A stretch of 64,000 bases of DNA, taken from contig JANJXV010000013.1 of assembly GCA_024803745.1 (NCBI GenBank), forward strand, positions 35,672,501 to 35,736,500, read 5' to 3'. Position numbers and translations under genes: made by a program. The notes below the pieces were generated by a model. It did not search any database and was not told where the DNA came from. It was given only the letters and a program-made list of their open reading frames with translations. The stretch's first letter is position 1. Each line of letters opens with the position of its first letter. This DNA comes from Megascapheus bottae (Eukaryota; Chordata; Mammalia; Rodentia; Geomyidae). Of this stretch, positions 33,356 through 45,264 are shown one piece after another.

Positions 33356-33576
33356 AGCTGGGAGCGGTGGCTCATGCCTGTAATCCTAGCTATTCAGGAG
33401 GCTGAGATCTGCGGATCAAGGTTCAAAGCCAGCCCAGACACAAAAGAACCTGAGACTCTTGAATCCAGTTAACCTCCAGAAAACAGGAAATGGGGCTTGG
33501 CTTAAGGGTAGGGTGGTAGCCTACAGTTCAAGAGCTCAGGACAAGCCCCATGACCCACCCACACACACACACAAAA
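33356..33576 (+). mobile_element. B1-Geo chimeric SINE with TSD
   Basis: Sense full-length copy flanked by GTTGCAAAGACT at 33344-33355 and 33577-33588. The tail includes a short (AC)n. Confidence 0.9.
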
Positions 33577-33852
33577 GTTGCAAAGACTTTTCTGCCACAG
33601 CTGACTTTAAACTATGATCCTCAGTTTCAGTCTCCTGAGTAGCTAGGATTATTGGTGTTCTTCACTGGTGATTGGCTTTGATTTTTTAAAATAAAGTAGA
33701 AAGAGGAATAAATTATACCTTTAATCTCAAATGTAGGGTATGTTTTCTTTCCCTTTTTATCACATCTTAACTTTATAACCTGGTTCTAATTGGAATGTCT
33801 TTCTGAACTTTAATTTTCGTAGCAGCAAATTGAGGGATATTGTTATTAGAAT

Positions 33853-34106
33853 TTTTCTTTTTTTGAGGGCTGGTTATGGGACTTGGGCCCGGTCAGGCCT
33901 GGGCACTGTCCCTGAGCTCTTCAGCTCAAGGCTAGCACTCTACCTCTTGAGCCAGAGCACCACTTCCACTTTCGGTTTTTGAGTGGTTAATTGGCAATAA
34001 GAGTCTCATGGGTTTTAGTGCCCTGGCTGGCTTTCAACCCCTGTCCTCAGATCTCAGCCTCCTGAGTTGGTAGGATTACAGGTGTGAACCACTGTGCCCA
34101 GTTATC
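33853..34106 (-). mobile_element. B1-Geo chimeric SINE
   Basis: Complete antisense copy. Confidence 0.85.
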
Positions 34107-34779
34107 TTCTAATTTTTATAGATTTTTTTGCATATAGATTTTCCTATTAGGGAAATTCTGAATTTCTTTGGTATAAATATGAGAACATGGCATATTAAAA
34201 TGAGGATTCTATCAAATGGCTATTTAGATTTAGGTTTACTTGATGAATGATAGACCAAATAATTGGATTGGCAGATTGAATACCTGTCTGACTCATTTTA
34301 ATAGGTTTCCTTTTCAAGCTATGGTACTGAGGATTTTTGTTATTGTGTATGTTTTCTGTCCATTTACACAGTGCAGCACTTGCTGTATTTCATGCTATAT
34401 AAATTCTCAGAACCACAGCTTGAAAAAGAAACCTTATTAAAATGAGCTCAATAAATAATAGTTATAGGAAAGAAAATCAAGTATGCCAGTAGAAGTATTT
34501 AATTCTTTTTTATACCTGTGTTAAATTGGGATAAAATATCTTCTACAAAATTATTATGTATTTAATGGTAATGTATAGTTAGAATGTGTGTTATTTTACC
34601 CTCACTAACTTCAGCTCCTTTTTGGATACAGGGATAAAATACAGAGGATGTCATTTAGTCTGGGAGCTTAGAATGATTTAAAACATAACCTATTTTTTCA
34701 AATATAGGTATAACCTACTTTTCAAAAATAAGTGAGCTAAGGTCTGTTGTTTGAATAATGTCTTAAAAAATATCCACAT

Positions 34780-34980
34780 AGGGCCAGGAGTTTGACCTAG
34801 TGATAGAATGCTTGCCTAGCATACACAAAGACCAGATTTCGATTTCCTTAGTACCACATACATAGAAAAGCTGGAAGCGATGCTGTGGCTCAAGGGGTAG
34901 AGAGCTAACCTTGAAGAAGAGCCCAAAGACAGTGCTCAGGCCCTGAGCCCTGAGTTTAAGCCCCAGGACTGGCAAAAAAT
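34780..34980 (+). mobile_element. IDL-Geo-type SINE upstream of exon 2
   Basis: Complete sense dimer 1.1 kb before HIPK3 exon 2. It is complementary to the antisense copies at 35513-35897 and to the partial copy downstream of exon 2. Confidence 0.9.
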
Positions 34981-35017
34981 AATCCGCATAATAAAAAATT
35001 GAAAACAGGCAGCATAC

Positions 35018-35122
35018 TGGTTACCACAAAAAGCTGGAGGTGGAGCTATAGCTTAGGTGGTAGAATGTTAGCCTTGAGCAAAATACTCAGTGTCAGTGTC
35101 CAGGCTATACATTCAATCCCCA
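35018..35122 (+). mobile_element. Geo monomer only
   Basis: Sense Geo part: AAAGCTGGAGGTGGAGCTAT...CATTCAATCCCC. Confidence 0.75.
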
Positions 35123-35212
35123 ATCTACGTCAGTTCTTCAGCTCTAGGCTTAGGGAATGGTAAACTATATTTATATAATATATATTTTATATCCTTGTTA
35201 TTGGTTCACATT

Positions 35213-35469
35213 TTTTCTTTTCTGGGATTTGAACTCAGAGCCTTGAACTTGCTAGGCAGTGCTGTACTACTTGAGCCATGTTTCTATCCTGTTTCATAGA
35301 TTTTAGTTCAGTGGTCTTCCTTATCTTCTCCCACCCTTCCTTCCACTCCCCCCCTCTTTTTTTTTTTTTTAATGTAGCCTAGGCTAAAATTAAACTCCCA
35401 ATACTCCATCTCTATTTCTTCCTCCTGGGAAATATTGATTGGGAATACAGATGTTACCACATCTGACCT
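35213..35469 (-). mobile_element. Two antisense SINE fragments
   Basis: About 35213-35291 is an ID-like piece (GGATTTGAACTCAGAGCCTT...TTGAGCCATG). About 35354-35469 is a diverged B1-like monomer after a T run. Confidence 0.55.
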
Positions 35470-35477
35470 GAGTGCCT

Positions 35478-35512
35478 TATTATTATTATTATTATTATTG
35501 TTATTGTTATTT
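35478..35512. repeat. (TTA)n microsatellite
   Basis: About seven ATT units, then TTGTTATTG. It is the tail region of the antisense SINE that follows. Confidence 0.9.
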
Positions 35513-35693
35513 TTGCCTGGGCTTGAGCTCAGGGCCTGAGTACTGTCCTTGGACTTTATCAAGGCTAGGGCTCTACCACTTGAGCCTCAGCACCACTTCT
35601 GGCTTTTTTCTGTGCATGTGGTGCCTAGGAATCGAATCCTGGTCTTTGTGCATGTTAGGTAAGCACTCTTACCACTAGGCCAAACTCCCTGCC
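35513..35693 (-). mobile_element. IDL-Geo-type SINE, first of a pair before exon 2
   Basis: Complete antisense dimer. GAGTGCCTTATT at 35470-35481 and 35898-35909 brackets this copy and the next as one unit. Confidence 0.9.
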
Positions 35694-35897
35694 CTATTTT
35701 TTTTTTTTTTGCTATTGTGGGGCTCGAACTCAGGTCTTGAGCACTGTCCTTAGACTTTTTTCAAGGTTAGAGCTCTACCACTTGAGCCATAGCACCCCTT
35801 CCAGCTTTATTCTATGTATGTGGTATCAAGGAATCAAACTTGGGTCTTCGTGCATGCTAGGCAAGCTCTCTACCACAGGCCAAACTCTCAGCCCCCA
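35694..35897 (-). mobile_element. IDL-Geo-type SINE, second of a pair before exon 2
   Basis: Complete antisense dimer ending 160 bases upstream of exon 2. It shares the outer TSD with the previous copy. Confidence 0.9.
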
Positions 35898-35983
35898 GAG
35901 TGCCTTATTTTTACCACATGTTCTCCAACTGGAAAAATTTAAAGGAATTATTATTATTTTACCAAATTGTGCATTTCCCCTGA

Positions 35984-37159
<1,176 letters not shown>

Positions 37160-37646
37160 TAGGTGACAGCTACTTTTTGGCTATTTAGTGTTGAATTTTG
37201 CTAAAGAAGGTATTTTGTGTGTATGAAGAAAAGATCAATTTATGCCTGAAGTTTTAAAACAATTTGAAAAATGGCATAAACATTGCTGCCCTATGCTAAA
37301 GATATTTGACTAATATTAGTAGAAGACAAGAAGGAATGCTATGTGATTGATGATCACATGCATGTCTTTAAATGGGTTGGTAAAGTTTTTATTTATAGTA
37401 ATTTCGGTATCTTTCCTCATTTCAACACTTGGGAGAAAAAGTTTAAAGACATGTAAATGGACATTTAGAAAAATAGTTTAAATTCTCAGTTTTAATTAAT
37501 GGTTTGAGGCTTTAAATGTATTTATATAACTTCTATGAATATGTATATGTATCTATAAATTTTTAATTAATTTATTTTTCTCCCCTACATACTTGGGTGT
37601 TGGTTCTGTGGGGAATTTGTCAGGGATTTAAATTCTTTTATTTCTA

Positions 37647-37757
37647 TTTTTTTGTGCTGGTGGTGATGCTTGAGCTCAGGACCAGGACACTGTCTCTGAG
37701 CCTTTTTGCTCACGGCTAGCACTTCACCACTTGAACCACAGTTCCACTTCCCTGTGG
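37647..37757 (-). mobile_element. Geo monomer, first SINE downstream of exon 2
   Basis: Antisense partial copy: GCTTGAGCTCAGGACCAGGA...CACAGTTCCACTTCC. It has the same orientation as the pair just upstream of the exon. Confidence 0.75.
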
Positions 37758-37904
37758 GAGGAATTTGAAGAAGAAAATAGACTCAAATGTTGTACAATGC
37801 CATAATGAATGGAACACCAATCTGAAGTACAGTGGTTTGAGAAGCTAGAGGCTAGCTAATGGTGACCAACATACAAAGTAGCAAGCATTTTCTTTGTAAG
37901 TTTG

Positions 37905-37937
37905 ATTGTTTTTTTCTTTTTGTGCTGATCGTGGGGC
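37905..37937 (-). mobile_element. Tiny Geo-tail fragment
   Basis: Only the T run and TTTTTGTGCTGATCGTGGGG remain. Confidence 0.4.
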
Positions 37938-39384
37938 AGATCTTATTAATTTCACACAATTAGTTTTAGTTGATTCTCTCTGCTCCTGACATTATTTTTC
38001 AGTTTAACAAAGCATAAAGATCAGCTTTTTAGTTGATTTTTTTTGGAAAATTTATTTAAAAATCATTAATTGCATGAAAAGAATAGTGCTTTCTTTTCTT
38101 CCTTCTGTTTGTATATTATGGATTGAGTCTTAAGAGCTTTTTGTGGTTGGCTAGTGTATTACATAAGCTTCCAGCTTCAGCTGCTTGGACCTATATTTAG
38201 TTTCCATGTTAGTAAATGACTTCACTTTATTTGGGTTCTACATTATTCTCCATATCAGATTTAGCACTGTGTTATCCCTGGCCATTCTTTGAAATCTTTT
38301 GGTTGAGAGTTAAAACAAAAAAGCCTTATTTAATTCTTTTTATACTGAAAATATCAATTGGCTTATTAAGTATTTCACTATTTGTTTGCACTTTATGTTT
38401 GGAACCCTGCTATTTGTCTTTGCTTATGACTCTGTTACTTTTAAGTCTGATTAGGTAATAAACAAAAGTGTGTTGTGTTTTTTTCATTCTTTGTTAAAAA
38501 GTTATTGTGTGTTTAAATGAAAGCAGGAAGTGGAAATGTACCAAATGGGGTATTTTCAGATCAGCCCAGTAGGAATCCCATACCCCAGTTTCCAGGGTTC
38601 ATGTGTTTCTCTGTTTCTTTGAACTGTGTAACACAAATGTAGTAGGGATATCTTAAAATAGACAGGGAGAGGCCAGAAATTGTTGACTACTATAGATGGT
38701 GAGGCTGTCTAGCTCTTGCAGTGATAGAAGCCAGAAGTACATGGTAAGGGCATTGATTTGCTCAAGGTCAGCATGTTCTAAATTCAGCTGCTTGACTATG
38801 GTTTCTGTCAGGAACACGTAGGGCTTGTGAATGCATAAAAGGTTTCAGTAGCAGAAGGTGCTCTATTTATGAGGTGTGGTGGGAACATTTGGGTCATGAA
38901 TCTCTTTTAAAATGTAGAATTTTTAGTCTGTGGTTCTGAGGCATTTTAGAGCACAAAGTGGGTAGAAAGCACCCTGTTAAGCAGTCATATTCTTTTCTCC
39001 CTCAGTGTTTTAGCATTAACTGGTACTGAAATAAAATATGCTTTCCACAGTGCAAGTGGTAGCAGCTTCCTATTTATGTCTATGAAATTACAAAAAGGAA
39101 TGGCATGTTGAACAGTTAATTTAGAATTATCAGTTTTTATTTAGGGCATACGAATTTCTCCTTCTTCAAGCCAGAATATCAAAGGTGAGGCTTTTGTAAC
39201 AAAATTAAGGCACACAGAAGGACCCAGAAAAAATAACCTCTATTGTATATGAGGTATTCAATAGAAAAGCATCTTTTATTTATTTATTTTTTCCCCCCAA
39301 AGTATTTTCACATAAACTTCCTACATTGTTTTTCATTTCTCTTTTTTGGGGGGGCGGGGTAGGTTTTGAATTCAGGATCTCTTT

Positions 39385-39590
39385 TGGGGGCAGGGGGATG
39401 GTTCTGGGGCTTAAAGTCAAGAACTGGGTGCTATCCCCAAGTGTTTTTGCTTAAAGCTAGTGCTGTACTAGTTAAGTTACAGTTTCAATTTCGGCTTTTT
39501 GATGGTTAGAGATCAGTCTTGGGACTTTCCTGGAGGTAGAGCTGGCCTTAAACTGTGATACTAAGGTCTCAGGATCTGGCTCTGGCCCAG
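39385..39590 (-). mobile_element. B1-Geo chimeric SINE, diverged
   Basis: Antisense copy after a G-rich AGGGGGATGG. The head is eroded. Confidence 0.65.
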
Positions 39591-39629
39591 TTTTGCTCTT
39601 ATTGCTTACACTTAACAGTGTTTTTTATT

Positions 39630-39925
39630 TTATTTTCTTCTTATTATTATTGTTTTTGTGGGTCATGGCTTGAACTCGGCCTGGGCGCTGTCCCTGAGCT
39701 CTTTAGCTCAAAGCTACGTCCCTACCCCTGGGCTTGGGTGTTATTTGTGAGCTCTTCAGCTACCACCCTACCCTTGAGCCAAGCCCCACTTCCCATTTTC
39801 TAGAAGTTAATTGGAGATGAGAGTCTCAGGTCCTTTTGTGCCTGGGCTGGTTTTGAACCATGATCCTAAATCTTAGCCTCCTGAGTAGCTAGGATCATAG
39901 GCTTGCGCCACTGTGCCTGGCACAC
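39630..39925 (-). mobile_element. B1-Geo SINE with duplicated Geo segment
   Basis: A segment of about 50 bases (CCTGGGCGCTGTCCCTGAGC...CCCTACCCC) is followed by a diverged second copy (CTTGGGTGTTATTTGTGAGC...ACCCTACCC), as in the SINE at 15091. Confidence 0.8.
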
Positions 39926-39984
39926 TTTCCAGTGTTATATCCAAGAAATAATTGCTAAGTCCCATGTCATGAACCTTTCTCCCT

Positions 39985-40207
39985 ATAGTTCTATTTATTT
40001 TTTATTTTATTTGTTTATTTTTTATTTATTTATTTTTCCCAGTTGTGGGGCTTGAACTCTGCCTGGGCACTGTATCTGAGCTCTTCAGCTCTACCCCAGG
40101 AGCCACAGTATCACGTCTGGTTTTCTGGTAAATAAGAGTCTCATGATCCTCAGATCTCAGCCTCCTAAGTAGCTAGGATTACTGGCGTGAGCAACCATGC
40201 CAGTCTT
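39985..40207 (-). mobile_element. B1-Geo chimeric SINE, internally deleted
   Basis: Antisense copy with an ATTT-rich tail. The middle has been shortened at TAAATAAGAGTCTCATGATC. Confidence 0.8.
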
Positions 40208-40689
40208 ATTTTTATTTTTTTAAGATTAAAGTTTTTGGAAAAAAATTACATTTGCAGTAGACTAAAAGCAAGTCCTTACAGTGACAACAATAATTTTTTA
40301 CCCCAGCACAAGTTTTTATTGTTGTGTAAAGGGATTGGGATGTTAAGTTCTTCTCTGGGACCAGAAGGAGTCCCTGTGTGGAGGTTGGGAGAGGTTTCTA
40401 GGTCAAATTTGACCTCTAAGCTTGGCTTTCTGGCTTCAGTAAGCTAGAGATCTTAATCTAGGAATGATTTCCTGACTGCCTTTTGTTAATCCTTAGGTGG
40501 GTGGAATACTGAAAAAAGCCCATCTTGTCACATTCTGTGAACTTAGTGGGGTACTTAGGCTGATCATCTGTGAGTTGGAAGATTACAATGTTTATCTCAA
40601 TAACCTTCCAGTTGAGATTTCCTTTGCATTTCCCCATCACTCATGGCTAACTGCTACCTATCATTCCCTTCTCAAATTTTCCTTTACTC

Positions 40690-40762
40690 TCAATTCTGGG
40701 GTTTGAACGGATGGTCTTGAACTTACTAAGCAGACTCTTTCCCACCTGAGCCATCACCACCA

Positions 40763-40764
<2 letters not shown>
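40690..40764 (-). mobile_element. Old ID-like SINE fragment
   Basis: GGGGTTTGAACGGATGGTCT...CACCTGAGCCATC, an eroded antisense piece next to a (GT)n array. Confidence 0.5.

Positions 40765-40822
<58 letters not shown>
40765..40822. repeat. (GT)n microsatellite
   Basis: About 29 uninterrupted GT units, the longest GT run in the window. Confidence 0.97.
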
Positions 40823-40825
<3 letters not shown>

Positions 40826-40834
40826 AAAGAATTT

Positions 40835-41190
40835 TCCTAGGTATTCAAGAGGCAGAGATCAGATGATCACAGTTAAATTCAAAATCAGCCTGGGCATGGG
40901 CTGGAAATCTGGTTTAGTGGTGGAGTGTTTGCCTAGCAGCCCTTGGATCAATTCCTCAGTACCACGTAAATAGAAAAAACTGGAAGTGGAGCTGTGGCTC
41001 AAGTGGCAGAGTGTTAGCCTTGAGCAAAAGAAGCTCAGGACAGTGCTTGGGCCCTGAGTGCAAGCCCCAGGACTGGGAGGCCGTGGGGAGAATCAGCCTG
41101 GGCAGCAAAGTCCACTTGTTTCCATCTCCAAATAACTAGCAAAATACTAGACTAGAGACTTGAGTCAACTGTGCCAGATCCTGGTCCCCA
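40835..41190 (+). mobile_element. B1-type SINE split by an ID-Geo insertion
   Basis: Sense pieces at 40835-40896 and 41105-41190 belong to one element (ATTCAAGAGGCAGAGATCAG...TCTCCAAATAACTAGC). Confidence 0.75.
40897..41090 (+). mobile_element. IDL-Geo-type SINE with TSD, downstream of exon 2
   Basis: Sense dimer bracketed by AATCAGCCTGGGCA at 40883-40896 and 41091-41104. It is the nearest sense dimer downstream of exon 2, so it is a pairing partner for the antisense pair at 35513-35897. Confidence 0.92.
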
Positions 41191-41254
41191 AGACTGGTAC
41201 GTGCACATATATGTGCACACTCTCTGGCCAAACATTAAAAAGGATTTTATATCA

Positions 41255-41570
41255 TTAGGTCTTGGATCCGGATCCATTTTGGCTAGTTTTTGTTTATGGT
41301 ATTAAGAGAAAGATACAAACTCCATTTTTCTCTTCATGAATATACAGTTTTCCAAACACTTAAGGATGAAACTTACCTTTTTGTGTCATGTAGCCTTGAT
41401 ACCATCTGTGCATATAAATCAATAGTTTACTTCTGGCCTTTTTATTGTCTTTGTTAGTAGCACACTGTTTTGATGATTGCAAGTTTGTAATAGATTTTTA
41501 AATCAGGAGGTTTAAGCTCTTAAAACTTCTTTTTTCTTAAAATTGTTTTGGTTACTTGGGGTCTCTTTCC
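41255..41570 (-). mobile_element. Ancient L1 ORF2 fragment
   Basis: Antisense old L1 sequence with the landmarks TATACAGTTTTCCAAACACT and GTAGCACACTGTTTTGATGA, ending GTTTTGGTTACTTGGGGTCT. It may continue past the SINE to about 41935. Confidence 0.75.
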
Positions 41571-41797
41571 TTTTTTTTTAAATTTTTTTTTCAGTTGTGG
41601 TCCTTGAATTCTAGGTCTGGACACTGTCCCTGAGCTCTTCTGCTCAAGGCTTTTACTCTACCATTTTGAGTTACCGCTCCACTCTGAGTTTCTTGGGTGG
41701 CTAATTGGAGATAAGGAGCTCATAGACATTCTCACCCAAGCTGGCTTTGAATTGCAATCCTCAGATTTCAGCCTCCTGAGTAGCTAGGATTAAATAT
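41571..41797 (-). mobile_element. B1-Geo chimeric SINE
   Basis: Antisense copy inserted in or next to the old L1. Confidence 0.8.
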
Positions 41798-41944
41798 GTA
41801 ATCCCTTTCCTCCCCACCCATTTGATCTCACAATTGAGAACTTTAATGTTACATTGAGAACTTTAGTGGTCATTCTATATTAATATATATCAAAAATTTG
41901 ACTGTAGCTTTGCCAATATGTCTGTAAATTGTACCACCATACTT

Positions 41945-42290
41945 GATTGGTTGATTCGGGAGGAGGGATTAGCTAACTAGTTTGGTTTAGAATGCTCCTG
42001 GGATTACAGGTTTGAGTCATTGAGCTCAGCCCCAGATTACTCTTTATAATAGTAGCCCAACGCCATTGCTCAGCCGTGCCTTGAAGTCTATTTAGTAATT
42101 ACTAGTGGTTTCCTTCTGAAACTGATTCCTATCCATGAATTTTTAAGGTATATGGTATAAGTATCCTGAATTTTTTGTGTCAATATTTATGTGATGTCTA
42201 ATTGAAGAAATACATTTTGGTGGTATTGAGGTTTAAACTCAGAGTCATCCTAGGCAAGCCCTCTACCATTTGAGCCATAACCCTGCCCAG
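41945..42290 (-). mobile_element. Degraded SINE fragments
   Basis: GCTCCTGGGATTACAGGTTT near 42000 is a B1-like remnant. TGAGGTTTAAACTCAGAGTC...CATTTGAGCCATAACC at 42212-42290 is an ID-like remnant. Confidence 0.5.
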
Positions 42291-42319
42291 AGATTTCTTA
42301 ACTTCATACTTTAACTTTT

Positions 42320-42432
42320 TTTTAAATAATTTTTTATTAAAGAATTTATTAATGTTGATTTTTTACATCATATTTTAAATGACAAGTTTAATAAGTGTTC
42401 AAGGAGGGAATCTGTATTTATAATCACTGGGT
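42320..42432 (-). mobile_element. Very short L1 3' end with TSD
   Basis: Antisense tail TTTATTAAAGAATTTATTAA through GGAGGGAATCTG and AATCACTGG. It is flanked by ATACTTTAACTTTT at 42306-42319 and 42433-42446. The same tail ends the longer L1 at 50181-51150. Confidence 0.88.
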
Positions 42433-42575
42433 ATACTTTAACTTTTGTACATTAATGGGTTAAAATCAGTACTGTTACTGGTATGGCTTTAAGTTCTATG
42501 ACTTTGAGTAATATATAAATTGCTCAGGAAACATTACTTGTCATAAGGCAAATGCATTTTAAAAAGCTTGGTCAT

Positions 42576-42780
42576 GGGCCGGGAGTTTGGCCTAGTGGTA
42601 GAGTGCGTGCCTAGCATTTGCCTAACATGCACAACATCTGGGTTCGATTCCTTGGTACCACATACTTAGAAAAAGCCAGAAGTGGTGCTGAGGCTCAAGT
42701 GGTAGAGTTCTAGCCTTGAGAAAAAATCCAAGGACAGTGCTCAGGCCCTGAGCTTAAGGCCAGGACTGGCAAAAAAAAAA
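42576..42780 (+). mobile_element. Young IDL-Geo SINE with perfect TSD
   Basis: Sense complete dimer ending in a pure A run that merges with the 15-base perfect TSD AAAAAGCTTGGTCAT (42561-42575 and 42781-42795). The ID head carries a small duplication (GCCTAGCATTTGCCTAACAT). Confidence 0.95.
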
Positions 42781-42812
42781 AAAAAGCTTGGTCATAAAAT
42801 GAGTTTAATTAC

Positions 42813-42898
42813 CAATGTTTGAATTAATGCATCTTCTGTCTGGTGAATATAATGTAACCCTTCTATTAACTACAATAAAATAATATGAAAAAATAATT
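42813..42898 (+). mobile_element. L1 3' end, truncated after the G-run
   Basis: Sense tail of the 29445 family starting near GAATTAATGCATC and ending CTACAATAAAATAA. Confidence 0.7.
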
Positions 42899-43142
42899 TT
42901 GTACATTGTAGCTGTAAAATATAGAACAAACATAATGCCAGGTAAACCAGACTGACCTGTCATTTTACCAAGTTTGGAAGGCCTTGTTCTAAAATGGCAT
43001 ATTCTTCTTAGTTAGATCTTTCTGTTCTGTTGAATAAAGGTCTTTAATTTCATATGTTATTAGTGTTTTCTTTGAGCTACATGTAACATTGTATAGCCTC
43101 AAGTATACTCTGCAATAGAATGTCACAACAACAGGGTAGAAG

Positions 43143-43320
43143 TTTTTTTTGTGTGTGTGGGGGCAGTCCTGAGGCCTGCACTCAGGGCCTGGGCACTATC
43201 CTTGAGTTTTCTCAAGGCTAGCTCTCTACCACTTGAGCCACAGCACCACTTCTGGCTTTTTCTATGTTTGTGGGACTGAGGAATCGAACCCAGATGTTGT
43301 GCATGTTAGCCAAGCCCAGA
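43143..43320 (-). mobile_element. IDL-Geo-type SINE
   Basis: Antisense dimer with the head ending in a deletion (GTTAGCCAAGCCC). A GTGTGTGTGGGGG stretch replaces the usual T tail. Confidence 0.8.
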
Positions 43321-43648
43321 AGTTAGTCTTAACCTCATACGCCTCACAGCACACATGCTTATTTGTTTCTGAGTCTTCAACATCTTTCCTAGAATGGAAT
43401 TCAGCACCCAATGTTATTATCAGTGTGTGTGCTACCACAGAAGAGTGCCAGTTCAGTGGCCAGTGAATAATTTAGGTATCAGCTGGTACTGTGAGATTGT
43501 ATTACTCAGGGGAGAGAATTTAATATGTGTTAAACATTTACATTAGAAGAGCAAATGTTTCCTTTGTGAGAGAACACTGAATTGCCAAAAAAAAAAAAAG
43601 AATGGTATTTATCTAAAAACCTGTGTGCTCAGTTTAAATTATTTGTTT

Positions 43649-43676
43649 ATATATATATATAGATAGATAGATAGAT

Positions 43677-43703
<27 letters not shown>
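43649..43703. repeat. (TA)n-(GATA)n-(TA)n microsatellite
   Basis: Compound array of about 55 bases abutting the tail of an antisense B1-Geo SINE. Confidence 0.95.
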
Positions 43704-43707
<4 letters not shown>

Positions 43708-43922
43708 TTGATGTTAGTTGTGGGACTTGAACTCTGGGTCTGGGAATTGTCCCTTAGCTGTTCAACTCAAGGCTAGCACTCTTACCACCTGAGCCACAGT
43801 GCCACTTCCAGTTTTCTGGTGATTAATTGGAGATAAGAAGCCAGCCCAGGCTGGCTTTGAACCATGATCCTCAGATCCTCCTGAGTAGCTCGGATTACAT
43901 CTTGTGAGCCACTGGCACCACA
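43704..43922 (-). mobile_element. B1-Geo chimeric SINE
   Basis: Antisense copy, slightly shortened in the middle. Confidence 0.85.
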
Positions 43923-44117
43923 CTTGATTTAGTATTTTTTAGCTTGCGAGTTAAAAAAATAGACAATATGTAGTAAAATAGGAATGACTTCTTTGTATCT
44001 TGACATCATTTTATAATTTCACAAACTACATTTTGAACTTGTTAATTCTCTGATGTAATGTTCTGATAAAGCTGTACAGAATCTTTTTGTATGATTCTGA
44101 ATTTAAGGCACACTTTT

Positions 44118-44318
44118 TTAATTTTTTTTTTTGCCAGTCCTGGGCTTGAGCTCAGGGCTTGAGCACTGTCCTTGGACTTTCTCAAGGCTAGAGCTCTACC
44201 ACTTGAGCCTCAGCACCATTTCTGGCTTTTTTCTATGTATGTGGTACTGAGGAATCGAACCCGGGTCTTCGTGCATGCTAGGCAAGCACTTTAACCACTA
44301 GGCCAAACTCCCGGCCCC
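44118..44318 (-). mobile_element. IDL-Geo-type SINE, first of a pair with repeated target
   Basis: Complete antisense dimer preceded by AAGGCACACTTTTTT at 44105-44119. Confidence 0.9.
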
Positions 44319-44330
44319 AAGGCACACTTT

Positions 44331-44532
44331 TTTTATTTTTTATTTTGGCCAGTCCTGGGGCTTGAACTCAGTGCCTGAGCACTGTCCTTGGCCTTTCTCA
44401 AGGCTAGGGCACTACCACTTGAGCCACAGCCCCATTTTTGGCTTTTTCTATGTATTTGATACCGATGAATCGAACCTCTGTCTTCATGCATGCTAGGCAA
44501 GCACTCTCCCACTAGGCTAAACTCCCAGCTCC
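44331..44532 (-). mobile_element. IDL-Geo-type SINE, second of the pair
   Basis: Complete antisense dimer. The target AAGGCACACTTT recurs between the two SINEs (44319-44330) and, slightly changed, after the second (44533-44546). Confidence 0.9.
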
Positions 44533-44577
44533 AAGGCACACACTTTTATGACACATTTCTATAATTAAAATTAAGTT

Positions 44578-44606
44578 AAATATATATATATAGATAGATA
44601 GATATA
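44578..44606. repeat. (TA)n-(GATA)n short array
   Basis: TATATATATATAGATAGATA, then GATATA. Confidence 0.85.
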
Positions 44607-44671
44607 CATTTATTTTACTGCTAGATATTGCCATATTTCCTTCCAGAGCATGGACCATTTCAGTCACAATC

Positions 44672-44782
44672 TTTTTTTTTAAATTAATTTTATTGCTTTT
44701 GTTTATATGGTACCAAGGAATCGAACCCAGGGCCCCATGCATGTTAGGCAAGTATTCCACCATTAAGCCACATTCCTAGCCC
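44672..44782 (-). mobile_element. ID-like monomer without Geo part
   Basis: Antisense left monomer (GGTACCAAGGAATCGAACCC...CATTCCTAGCCC) preceded by a T-rich tail and TTTTATTGCTTTTG, with no Geo sequence. Confidence 0.8.
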
Positions 44783-44935
44783 TCCCCCTGCATAGTTTTA
44801 GTAGTATGTAAAAACACCCTTTTTTTTCCCCAGAAAGAAATTTCTGTGTTTTCAGGCAATTGACATTACAGATAAATAATTGTAGATTACTTTCTGTTGT
44901 GTGCATTGTTGGTAAATATTTGTAAATGTTTATCT

Positions 44936-45264
44936 TTTTTGCTTGTGTGTTTGTTTATTGCCAGCCAGTTCTGGGGCTCAGGGCCTGAGCACTGTCCTTG
45001 GGCTTTTTCCTCAAAGTTAGCACTCTGCCACTTGAGCCATAGCACTTCTGGCTTTTTCTTTTTCTTTTTTTTTTTTTGCCAGTCCTGGGCTTGAGCTCAG
45101 GGCCTGAGCACTGTCCTTGGACTTTCTCAAGGCTACAGCTCTACCACTTGAGCCTCAGCACCACTTCCGGCTTTTTTCTATGTATGTGGTACCGAGGAAT
45201 CGAACCCGGGTCTTCATGCATGCTAGGCAAGCACTTTAACCACTAGGCCAAACTCCCAGCCCAC
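44936..45264 (-). mobile_element. Three-part ID-Geo-Geo SINE unit
   Basis: Read on the minus strand: an ID head and Geo monomer (45262-45061), an A run, then a second Geo monomer (45057-44957) and an A-rich end. TGTAAATGTTT at 44921-44931 and 45265-45275 brackets the whole unit. The second Geo lacks its own ID head. Confidence 0.75.

Larger units (their letters stand above)
33116..33678 (-). mobile_element. B1-Geo SINE interrupted twice
   Basis: Antisense pieces at 33116-33225, 33321-33343 and 33577-33678 together make one SINE. An L1 tail and a sense B1-Geo SINE lie inside it. Confidence 0.75.
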
